From a virus: a DNA stretch of 41,488 nucleotides. The stretch lies in the IMG/VR virus record IMGVR_UViG_3300017917_000714, positions 1 to 41,488 of that record, one strand, 5' to 3'. The notes under the pieces were generated by a model. It was not told the DNA's origin. It saw nothing but the letters and a program-made list of their open reading frames with translations, and did not search any database. Positions 34,194 through 41,488 of this stretch are shown one piece after another (positions within the stretch are counted from its first letter, which is position 1; each line of letters starts with the position of its first letter). The translations under genes and the position numbers were made by a program.

Positions 34194-34820
34194 ATGTCAT
34201 TATTTGTTAAAAATACAACAATTATAAATTCTAGACTAATTGTTGGTTCGACATCTTTTGTTGTTCCGACTCAAACACCAACGCCATCAATAACCCCAAC
34301 GTTAACTCAAACACCAACACCATCAATAACCCCAACGTTAACTCAAACACCAACACCATCAATAACCCCAACAATAACACCATCCGCAGGTACTGGTGTT
34401 ACTTTTTCACGAACATTTACAGGTAGTACTGCACCTGGTGCTACAATAGAAAACGCTTGGACTACTTTCAGAAGTCAATTAACAGGAACATACACAACAA
34501 TGACAATGTCAAATTCTTTAGGTACTTCGTTAACAGTTAGTGATGCAAATGTTCAAAGTATTGCAAATGCATTAAGAACGGGAACAACAGGAACGAATTT
34601 CTCAGTTATAATTGGTAGTAGAACATGGAGAGTACTTCATGGTTGTGTTCAGGGTACTGCTGACACGAATTCTATTTATTTAACAAGTAGTGGTGGATGT
34701 GATTGTGGGGGTACTGGTACTTATACAATAAGACCTATGATAAAGAATTTAAATTGGGGTGGATTGAACACGTCTTCTTGTGGTCAACCCACACAAACAA
34801 TAACTTTAACATTTTCATAA
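34194..34820 (+). CDS. Small fibre-associated protein with Thr-Pro-rich stalk
   Basis: 208 residues. A short N-terminus (MSLFVKNTTIINSRLIVGST) is followed by three copies of TQTPTPSITPTL-type repeats (about 26-64), an extended linker or spacer. The C-terminal domain (about 68-208) is beta-rich with four cysteines, including CDCGG at about 171-175 and C155 (VLHGCVQG). The linker plus domain arrangement repeats that of the C-terminal part of the gene at 29106, so both may carry exchangeable tip domains. Starts one base after the preceding stop. Binding target unknown. Confidence 0.75.
   Translation: MSLFVKNTTIINSRLIVGSTSFVVPTQTPTPSITPTLTQTPTPSITPTLTQTPTPSITPTITPSAGTGVTFSRTFTGSTAPGATIENAWTTFRSQLTGTYTTMTMSNSLGTSLTVSDANVQSIANALRTGTTGTNFSVIIGSRTWRVLHGCVQGTADTNSIYLTSSGGCDCGGTGTYTIRPMIKNLNWGGLNTSSCGQPTQTITLTFS
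34269..34376 (+). repeat. Three tandem 36-bp repeats encoding Thr-Pro units
   Basis: Three direct copies of a 36-bp unit beginning ACTCAAACACCAAC and ending CCCCAACGTTA (34269-34304, 34305-34340, 34341-34376). They differ only by a few bases, unlike the scrambled Gly-X-Ser tracts. Confidence 0.92.
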
Positions 34821-34822
34821 TT

Positions 34823-34957
34823 ATGTATTATATTATTAATTTAACAACAAATCCACCAACCGAAATACCTAATTTGGTTTTTGAAATTGAAAATGATGCT
34901 TCTAATTGGGTCAATCAAAATGGTGATGCTACGGAATACACAATAATAAAAAAGTAA
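34823..34957 (+). CDS. Very small protein in fibre gene cluster
   Basis: 44 residues (MYYIINLTTNPPTEIPNLVF..., ending TEYTIIKK). The ATG at 34823 is two bases after the preceding stop; a longer frame from 34703 lies inside the previous gene. The sequence forms two likely strands joined by an acidic, Asn-rich helix. Position and spacing support a real gene, but no family is recognised. About 90 bases of A/T-rich non-coding sequence follow. Confidence 0.5.
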   Translation: MYYIINLTTNPPTEIPNLVFEIENDASNWVNQNGDATEYTIIKK

Positions 34958-35015
34958 TTTTATTTTTATTGTTACTAAAGTTATTATTTTAGAAATAAAA
35001 ACACGGACCAAGTCA

Positions 35016-35025
35016 TATTTATATA
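35016..35025 (+). promoter_or_regulatory. Late-promoter-like motif before the second collagen-like gene
   Basis: CATATTTATATAAAA matches the divergent-promoter arm in 14 of 15 bases. It lies 22 bases before the ATG at 35048, in the only gap of the fibre cluster, and starts a second fibre transcription unit. Confidence 0.62.
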
Positions 35026-35047
35026 AAATAGTAAACAATTTTATGTA

Positions 35048-37414
35048 ATGGCAATAACAAACGGTACAAACTATAATAATAACAAAGGTTTTATTGTATC
35101 AACAGATGAAAAAAACAGATTAATTGTTTCAACTGGCGGTACTACAACAATAACAGGTGACACAAGCGGGTCTACTGTGTTTGAAGTTGTTGGTACAAAT
35201 GGTCAATTACTTCAAGTTATTGATGATAATAATGGACTATTATTTGCGGTTAACAATAGTTCTGGAGACACTATGTTCTCAATTTACGATTCCAATAGTT
35301 CAAATACAGTAGTAATTCAAAACAACCAATTAATAGTTTCAGGTAATACCAATCCGGTAAAATTTATTGGTATACAAACAGGAGGAACTAGTAATTTATA
35401 CTTAACTATCGATAATGATGGTATTATAAGATCTTCACCAGAAGGACCAGAGGGAACCTCTGGTTTATCGGGAACTTCTGGTTTATCAGGATTAAGTGGA
35501 ACATCTGGCATATCTGGTATAAGTGGAATATCAGGACAATCTGGTACTTCAGGAATAAGTGGATTATCAGGATTGTCTGGTTTATCAGGTACCTCAGGAC
35601 TTTCGGGTACTAGTGGTACTTCAGGCATTAGTGGATTAAGTGGAACATCTGGTTTATCGGGAACTTCTGGTACATCAGGATTAAGTGGAACTTCGGGAAT
35701 TAGTGGTCAATCTGGAATCTCTGGTTTATCAGGAACATCTGGTGTTTCTGGAACAAGTGGAGTTTCAGGTATTAGCGGTATCTCAGGATTAAGTGGTCAA
35801 TCTGGTATAAGTGGATTGAGTGGAATATCGGGACAATCTGGAATCTCTGGCTTATCAGGAACATCTGGTGTTTCTGGAACAAGCGGTACGTCTGGTGTAA
35901 GCGGATTAAGTGGGACATCAGGATTGTCTGGCACAAGTGGAATCAGCGGTCTTTCAGGTATAATCGGAACATCTGGTATTTCAGGATTATCTGGACAATC
36001 CGGTACAAGTGGAATTTCTGGTTCATCAGGACAATCGGGTATCTCAGGATTGAGTGGGGATTCAGGAACGTCTGGTATAAGTGGTCAATATGGTATTTCT
36101 GGAACATCTGGATTAAATGGTGTTTCTGGATTATCTGGGTTAAGTGGTATTTTAGGAACATCTGGTATCTCAGGACTTTCAGGGTTAAGTGGAACCTCAG
36201 GAATTTCTGGTACTTCAGGTATTAGTGGTATGCTCGGTATAAGTGGAACCTCAGGAATTAGTGGTGAGTCAGGTTTAAGTGGTATATATAGTGAAATTAC
36301 TGGTGGTACATACTTTAGTGGGTCGTCTACATTGGAATTGTATGACAATAATGGTAACACTGTGTCTGTTTCTGGGTTTTCATCAAATGTTCAAGTTTCA
36401 GGTAATACTGGTTTAGGAACAAATAATAATATACTTTTTACAACATACAACACTCTTTTGGATTCATCTTTATCAATGGCAAGTACTGTTGGTGGTTTAA
36501 CTGCCGGTACAACAGTATCACAAATTAGCGGTAAAACATTTGTATCATTATTTGATGACTTGTTATTCCCAACACAAAACCCAACATATACAATACCAAC
36601 AATTACGTTGTCGGGTGTTGCAAATTCAACAGTTGAGGTTGGTTCAACATTATCACTATCATTATCATCCATAGGTGTTAAAAATGATGCTGGTAATTTC
36701 ACACAAATAAGATTGTTTAGAAATGGTTCAGTAATTTCAACGTACACTGGTTTAACATCATCATCACAAGCAAATGTTTCAAACCAATTTGGGTACACAA
36801 ACCCAAATAGTCCAAACTCAGGATTTACAATAAACCCAACACCATATTCTGAAAGTTATGTGATTACGTCACCTACAGGTGTTACTCAAACAACATCAAC
36901 AACATATTATGCTGATAGTAACTATGGTGCTGGTTTACCAAAAAACAATAACAAGGGTGTTCTTGATGTTAGATCTGCACAAGTGAGAAGTGTAAACGCA
37001 CCACAAGCTTCTGGTACATCTTTCCAATCATCAACTTTTACGTATACAGGTATATATCCATATTATTATGGTTTATCCTCAAGTGAACCAACATTAGAAA
37101 CTGTGAAGGCTGCCATATCGGGTGGTACGGCATCAAAAGTTTTAGCAAGTGCGTCAGGTAATTTAACTATAACATATAATGCAAGTACACAATTTTTATG
37201 GTTTGCACACTTTGGTAATTACACAATAAAATCTCAATGGTATGTTGCGGCAGATAATAAAGGTTCAATGTCATCAACAAGTTTGTTTGATTCTGGAACA
37301 TTGGCACAAGTTTCAAGTGCAACGGGTTTGTGGAATAACGTTAATTTCTATATTTATTTAGGTAACTACGCAACAACATTAACATCAATAACAGTAGGTA
37401 ACAGTTTATTTTAA
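35048..37414 (+). CDS. Collagen-like (Gly-X-Ser) fibre protein with C-terminal beta domains
   Basis: 788 residues. The N-terminal domain (1-132) includes a strand-rich segment ([20 protein letters not shown]) common at the start of fibre-like proteins. A Gly-X-Ser tract (about 133-414) follows. Then comes [20 protein letters not shown], the same module that in the first collagen-like protein lies before the repeats. The C-terminal 370 residues are beta-rich with Ig-like and adhesin-like segments ([40 protein letters not shown]). They probably form a tip that contacts the host or another fibre. Late-type motif upstream; the next fibre gene begins three bases after the stop. Confidence 0.82.
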   Translation: MAITNGTNYNNNKGFIVSTDEKNRLIVSTGGTTTITGDTSGSTVFEVVGTNGQLLQVIDDNNGLLFAVNNSSGDTMFSIYDSNSSNTVVIQNNQLIVSGNTNPVKFIGIQTGGTSNLYLTIDNDGIIRSSPEGPEGTSGLSGTSGLSGLSGTSGISGISGISGQSGTSGISGLSGLSGLSGTSGLSGTSGTSGISGLSGTSGLSGTSGTSGLSGTSGISGQSGISGLSGTSGVSGTSGVSGISGISGLSGQSGISGLSGISGQSGISGLSGTSGVSGTSGTSGVSGLSGTSGLSGTSGISGLSGIIGTSGISGLSGQSGTSGISGSSGQSGISGLSGDSGTSGISGQYGISGTSGLNGVSGLSGLSGILGTSGISGLSGLSGTSGISGTSGISGMLGISGTSGISGESGLSGIYSEITGGTYFSGSSTLELYDNNGNTVSVSGFSSNVQVSGNTGLGTNNNILFTTYNTLLDSSLSMASTVGGLTAGTTVSQISGKTFVSLFDDLLFPTQNPTYTIPTITLSGVANSTVEVGSTLSLSLSSIGVKNDAGNFTQIRLFRNGSVISTYTGLTSSSQANVSNQFGYTNPNSPNSGFTINPTPYSESYVITSPTGVTQTTSTTYYADSNYGAGLPKNNNKGVLDVRSAQVRSVNAPQASGTSFQSSTFTYTGIYPYYYGLSSSEPTLETVKAAISGGTASKVLASASGNLTITYNASTQFLWFAHFGNYTIKSQWYVAADNKGSMSSTSLFDSGTLAQVSSATGLWNNVNFYIYLGNYATTLTSITVGNSLF
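35444..36289 (+). repeat. Gly-X-Ser coding repeat tract (second fibre gene)
   Basis: About 280 codons of strict Gly-every-third-residue repeats, with Ser in the third position and Leu, Ile, Thr, Val or Gln in the second. Confidence 0.9.
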
Positions 37415-37417
37415 GAC

Positions 37418-40400
37418 ATGGCAATTACAATTAATGATAATCAAAATCCATTAGCACCAAAAATATTAGATAATAGGTATGGTCCCTATACTTCAACGAC
37501 TGAAGCAAATTTAAGTATTAATATAGCATTCAGGGTTGTGGGTTTAACCGTTGGTGTATTATCAGGTACAACATCAATTTCAGGTGGTAGATATACCGGT
37601 GCAACCGATGGTATTATTGAGTATTGGTATTATACAGGTATTACCGATTCCGATTTGGTTGTAAAAAGTCAAATAGGTAATTCTGGTTTAAATGGAACAT
37701 CGGGTACTAGTGGTTTAAGTGGTATTTCGGGAATAAGTGGTCAATCAGGTATATCTGGTTTATCAGGAACATCTGGAACTTCAGGAATTAGTGGTTTATC
37801 GGGAATTAGTGGTTTATCAGGGACTTCAGGTACAAGCGGTACGTCAGGCGTATCTGGTTTATCGGGAACATCTGGTTTATCTGGAACTTCAGGAATTAGT
37901 GGTTTATCGGGAACATCAGGAATTAGTGGAACTTCAGGTTTGTCTGGAACTTCAGGAATTAGTGGATTGTCTGGTATCTCGGGTTCAAGCGGAACATCAG
38001 GAATTAGTGGGACATCAGGAATTAGTGGTATATCAGGTATCTCAGGAACCAGCGGGTTATTGGGTATTAGTGGATTATCAGGATTATTGGGTACTAGTGG
38101 AATCAGTGGATTAAGTGGTCAATCTGGTTTATCGGGACAATCTGGAACTTCTGGTTTATCGGGAACATCTGGTTTATCGGGACAATCTGGAACTTCTGGT
38201 ATCTCAGGACTCCAAGGAATTTCGGGTTTATCAGGAATCAGTGGATCGTCAGGTATAAGTGGTTTATCAGGAACATCAGGTACTAGTGGTGTATCAGGTA
38301 TAAGTGGTACTTCTGGAGTCTCAGGTATTAGTGGATTATCAGGAACCTCTGGAACGAGCGGTATAAGTGGTGTCAGTGGCACGTCTGGTACAAGTGGAAT
38401 TAGTGGACAATCTGGATTATCAGGTAATAGTGGTACTTCTGGTATTTCAGGATTAAGTGGATTGAGTGGTAACTCGGGAACATCAGGAATTATCGGAATT
38501 TCTGGAACAAGTGGTCAATCAGGTTTATCTGGTTCAAGTGGAACATCTGGAACTAGTGGATTGATCGGTACTTCAGGAACGTCTGGTATTTCAGGATTAA
38601 GTGGTAACTCAGGTATTTCTGGTTTATCTGGAACTAGTGGTGTGAGTGGACAATCTGGATTATCAGGTTTATCGGGTCAAAGTGGTACATCTGGTATAAG
38701 TGGATTATCTGGTACTTCGGGAACTTCAGGTATTAGTGGTTTATCGGGTTTAAGTGGAACATCAGGTATAAGTGGTTTGAGTGGTAACTCAGGCACATCG
38801 GGTTTATTGGGAACTAGTGGAATTAGTGGATCATCTGGTTTATCAGGATTATCTGGAACTTCAGGTTTGAGTGGGCAATCGGGTATAAGTGGAATTAGTG
38901 GAACTTCAGGCGTCTCTGGTCTTTCAGGTACTAGTGGAATATCGGGACAATCTGGTATCTCGGGTACCAGTGGAATAAGCGGATTAAGTGGTGTTTCAGG
39001 ATTATCAGGTACAAGTGGTACTTCGGGAATTAGTGGTTCAAGTGGAACTTCTGGTTTATCAGGAATTTCAGGTATCTCTGGACTTTCAGGTACATCAGGA
39101 ATAAGTGGAACATCTGGTATATCAGGTACAAGTGGATTATCTGGAACTAGTGGATTGAGTGGTATCTCAGGATTAAGTGGTAACTCGGGTATTTCTGGTT
39201 TATCTGGAACTAGTGGATTGAGTGGTAACTCGGGAACTAGTGGTATAAGTGGGTTATCAGGACAATCTGGTATTTCAGGTATTAGTGGAACTTCAGGTTT
39301 ATCAGGACAAAGTGGTACTTCAGGTATTTCAGGATTGTCCGGAACCTCTGGAACTTCAGGTTTATCGGGAACTAGTGGAATAAGTGGTAACTCGGGTATA
39401 AGTGGATTATCGGGGACTTCTGGTATAAGCGGTCAATCTGGAACATCAGGAATATCTGGTATAAGTGGTTTGTCTGGAACAAGTGGTACTTCTGGTATTA
39501 GTGGAATCAGTGGACAATCCGGCATTTCAGGATTATCAGGAACTTCAGGTATTAGTGGTTTGAGTGGACAATCTGGAATTTCTGGTATTAGTGGCATATC
39601 AGGTACTAGTGGTGTATCGGGAACTTCTGGTATAAGTGGATTATCTGGGACTTCAGGAATTAGTGGTCAATCGGGTACATCAGGTTTATCAGGTTCAAGT
39701 GGAACCTCGGGTATCAGTGGAACATCGGGAATTAGTGGATTAAGTGGTTTTTCTGGTTTATCGGGGACTTCAGGTTTATCAGGAACATCTGGTATCAGTG
39801 GTCTGAGTGGTACGTCTGGAACTTCAGGTATCTCTGGTATTTCAGGTACTAGTGGTATAAGTGGTTTGAGTGGTATTTCAGGAACATCAGGTATAAGTGG
39901 AATTAGTGGAATCTCAGGTTCAAGTGGTACATCAGGAATTAGTGGAATATCGGGACAATCTGGAACTTCTGGTACGTCAGGTATTAGTGGTTTGAGTGGT
40001 CAATCTGGAACTTCAGGAATATCGGGAATAAGTGGACTTTCAGGAATATCTGGAGTCTCAGGAACTTCTGGTATATCAGGTAATTCAGGAACTTCGGGAA
40101 TTAGTGGTAACTCGGGTACGTCAGGAATTTCAGGTTTGTCAGGTACTTCAGGATTATCAGGTACAAGTGGATTGTCTGGAAACTCGGGTTTAAGTGGTAC
40201 ATCAGGAATCTCAGGATTAAGTGGTACGTCAGGTATAAGTGGAACTTCTGGTATCTCTGGTCTTTCGGGAACAAGTGGATTAAGTGGAACATCAGGTATC
40301 TCTGGATTTTCAGGTACAAGCGGAACATCTGGTATATCGGGATTATCAGGAACTAGTGGTATCTCTGGTTTATCAGGTCAAAGTGGTATTTCAGGTTTAT

Positions 40401-41488
40401 CTGGCCAATCTGGTACATCAGGAATATCTGGTATAAGTGGTTTGTCTGGTACTTCAGGATTGTCAGGAACATCTGGTATTTCAGGTACTAGTGGTTTGAG
40501 TGGTAACTCGGGAATATCAGGTTTATCGGGTACAAGTGGAACATCGGGTATATCAGGTTTATCTGGTAACTCGGGAACTAGTGGTATCAGTGGATTATCA
40601 GGACAATCTGGTACTTCAGGTACTAGTGGAATTTCGGGTTTATCTGGTACATCAGGAATAAGTGGTACATCAGGAACTAGTGGTGTATCGGGATTGTCTG
40701 GTACATCAGGAACTAGTGGTGTATCGGGATTGTCTGGAACATCAGGAATATCTGGTACTTCAGGTATAAGTGGATTATCGGGTACTTCTGGTCTTTCAGG
40801 TCAAAGTGGAACCTCTGGTATCTCAGGATTATCAGGTTCAAGCGGAACTTCGGGAATAAGTGGGTTATCTGGTACTTCAGGTTTATCAGGTTTATCAGGT
40901 TCAAGTGGAACTTCAGGAATATCAGGTACATCGGGATTAAGTGGTAATTCAGGTATTTCTGGTTTATCTGGTCAAAGTGGAACATCTGGTATTAGTGGAT
41001 TATCAGGAACTAGTGGAATTAGTGGGACTTCTGGTATCTCAGGATTATCAGGTTCAAGCGGAACTTCGGGAATTAGTGGAACCAGTGGTTTATCGGGTAC
41101 CAGTGGAATAAGCGGATTAAGTGGTCAAAGTGGAACATCTGGTATTAGTGGATTATCGGGTACCAGTGGAATAAGTGGTTTATCAGGAACTTCGGGATTG
41201 TCTGGAACTAGTGGAACATCAGGTATAAGTGGTTTATCAGGTCAAAGTGGTACGTCTGGTATCTCGGGTTCAAGTGGAACATCGGGTATTAGCGGTACAT
41301 CTGGTCTTTCAGGTTTATCTGGTACATCGGGTATCTCTGGTTTATCGGGTACTTCTGGTCTTTCAGGTTTATCGGGTACTTCTGGTCTTTCAGGATTATC
41401 TGGCACATCTGGTATCAGTGGATTAAGTGGATTATCGGGAACAAGTGGTACATCAGGAATTTCTGGAATCAGTGGATTATCTGGCACT
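37418..41488 (+). CDS. Giant collagen-like (Gly-X-Ser) fibre protein, partial at window end
   Basis: The frame from the ATG at 37418 ([20 protein letters not shown]) stays open for all 1357 codons to the end of the window. The first 88 residues are a globular N-terminal domain ([20 protein letters not shown]). All remaining codons, about 1269, are Gly-X-Ser repeats with X mainly Leu, Ile, Thr, Val, Gln or Asn; I noticed no charged residue and no proline in the stretches I translated. The C-terminal domain lies outside the window. It starts three bases after the preceding fibre gene and shares its N-terminal style, so it should be a third fibre subunit, by far the longest. Confidence 0.88.
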   Translation, partial: MAITINDNQNPLAPKILDNRYGPYTSTTEANLSINIAFRVVGLTVGVLSGTTSISGGRYTGATDGIIEYWYYTGITDSDLVVKSQIGNSGLNGTSGTSGLSGISGISGQSGISGLSGTSGTSGISGLSGISGLSGTSGTSGTSGVSGLSGTSGLSGTSGISGLSGTSGISGTSGLSGTSGISGLSGISGSSGTSGISGTSGISGISGISGTSGLLGISGLSGLLGTSGISGLSGQSGLSGQSGTSGLSGTSGLSGQSGTSGISGLQGISGLSGISGSSGISGLSGTSGTSGVSGISGTSGVSGISGLSGTSGTSGISGVSGTSGTSGISGQSGLSGNSGTSGISGLSGLSGNSGTSGIIGISGTSGQSGLSGSSGTSGTSGLIGTSGTSGISGLSGNSGISGLSGTSGVSGQSGLSGLSGQSGTSGISGLSGTSGTSGISGLSGLSGTSGISGLSGNSGTSGLLGTSGISGSSGLSGLSGTSGLSGQSGISGISGTSGVSGLSGTSGISGQSGISGTSGISGLSGVSGLSGTSGTSGISGSSGTSGLSGISGISGLSGTSGISGTSGISGTSGLSGTSGLSGISGLSGNSGISGLSGTSGLSGNSGTSGISGLSGQSGISGISGTSGLSGQSGTSGISGLSGTSGTSGLSGTSGISGNSGISGLSGTSGISGQSGTSGISGISGLSGTSGTSGISGISGQSGISGLSGTSGISGLSGQSGISGISGISGTSGVSGTSGISGLSGTSGISGQSGTSGLSGSSGTSGISGTSGISGLSGFSGLSGTSGLSGTSGISGLSGTSGTSGISGISGTSGISGLSGISGTSGISGISGISGSSGTSGISGISGQSGTSGTSGISGLSGQSGTSGISGISGLSGISGVSGTSGISGNSGTSGISGNSGTSGISGLSGTSGLSGTSGLSGNSGLSGTSGISGLSGTSGISGTSGISGLSGTSGLSGTSGISGFSGTSGTSGISGLSGTSGISGLSGQSGISGLSGQSGTSGISGISGLSGTSGLSGTSGISGTSGLSGNSGISGLSGTSGTSGISGLSGNSGTSGISGLSGQSGTSGTSGISGLSGTSGISGTSGTSGVSGLSGTSGTSGVSGLSGTSGISGTSGISGLSGTSGLSGQSGTSGISGLSGSSGTSGISGLSGTSGLSGLSGSSGTSGISGTSGLSGNSGISGLSGQSGTSGISGLSGTSGISGTSGISGLSGSSGTSGISGTSGLSGTSGISGLSGQSGTSGISGLSGTSGISGLSGTSGLSGTSGTSGISGLSGQSGTSGISGSSGTSGISGTSGLSGLSGTSGISGLSGTSGLSGLSGTSGLSGLSGTSGISGLSGLSGTSGTSGISGISGLSGT
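37682..41488 (+). repeat. Very long Gly-X-Ser coding repeat tract
   Basis: About 3.8 kb of 9-bp-period repeats that continue past the window end. Glycine is GGT, GGA, GGC or GGG, and serine alternates between AGT/AGC and TCN codons, so adjacent units rarely have identical DNA. Confidence 0.92.

Noticed and set aside
34958-35015. Possible terminator after the 44-residue gene
   Set aside because: Only a weak AGTAA/TTACT pairing with a long A/T loop is present, too little to call.
31606-41487. Long minus-strand frames made of Pro-Glu-Ile-Pro/Pro-Asp-Val-Pro repeats opposite the fibre genes
   Set aside because: They are the reverse complement of Gly-X-Ser codons, which by nature lack stops on the other strand. 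The plus-strand frames have proper globular ends, starts and spacing.
37682-41488. Possible CRISPR-like or satellite repeat array
   Set aside because: The period is 9 bp, in frame and continuous with an open coding frame. There are no conserved repeats separated by unique spacers.
1-41488. tRNA genes, integrase, insertion sequences
   Set aside because: I looked for cloverleaf-like intergenic segments and for recombinase or transposase motifs and saw none. Intergenic gaps are nearly all under 90 bases. A dedicated tRNA scan would settle the first point.

Overview
The window is part of the genome of a large, AT-rich, T4-like (gp23/gp20/gp17-type) myovirus, most likely lytic, that infects a member of the Bacteroidota. 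The phage type is shown by a recognisable head module in T4 order: large terminase, portal, prohead protease, acidic scaffold, major capsid protein. A gp55-like late sigma factor, PhoH, dUTPase and dCMP deaminase fit the same picture. The host is inferred from three independent signs. The phage carries a ribosomal protein bS21 of the Bacteroidota sequence type. One promoter is an exact TTG-N19-TAnnTTTG match to the Bacteroidota housekeeping consensus. Most start codons lack a Shine-Dalgarno sequence and have A-rich upstream context. No integrase, transposase, tRNA or CRISPR array was seen.

Layout. 1-5767 (+): an unknown 435-residue protein, a terminator, TerL, portal, and a possible prohead core protein. 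5764-5955 (-): bS21 on its own, tail to tail with the preceding gene. 6029-10237 (+): an unknown gene, protease, scaffold and capsid, ending in a strong terminator. 10321-11830 (+): a compact cassette behind the Bacteroidota-type promoter (S24/S26-like protein, SAP-like protein, Dam-type adenine methylase, dCMP deaminase). 11831-29051 (-): a long, tightly packed block of about 24 genes. It holds two basic cysteine-containing proteins, virion/baseplate-like proteins, the late sigma factor, three glycosyltransferases, degenerate HAD and HD proteins, PhoH, dUTPase, a WYL-like protein and a protein built of 47-48-residue repeats. 29106-41488 (+): a fibre/adhesin region with a lectin-like protein and three Gly-X-Ser (collagen-like) proteins. 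The last of these runs off the window after 1357 codons.

Regulation. A TATTTATA-centred motif lies just upstream of terL, portal, protease, scaffold, fibre genes and several minus-strand genes. Between 29062 and 29104 two copies form a perfect 15-bp inverted repeat that appears to drive the structural block and the fibre block in opposite directions. I infer that this is the late promoter read by the gp55-like factor. The nucleotide and DNA-modification cassette uses a host-type promoter and is probably expressed earlier.

Most notable points: the phage bS21, the divergent late promoter and its close spacing to start codons, the very long uncharged Gly-X-Ser fibre with scrambled synonymous codons, the three glycosyltransferases encoded near serine-rich fibres, and a set of enzyme folds that have lost canonical catalytic residues.
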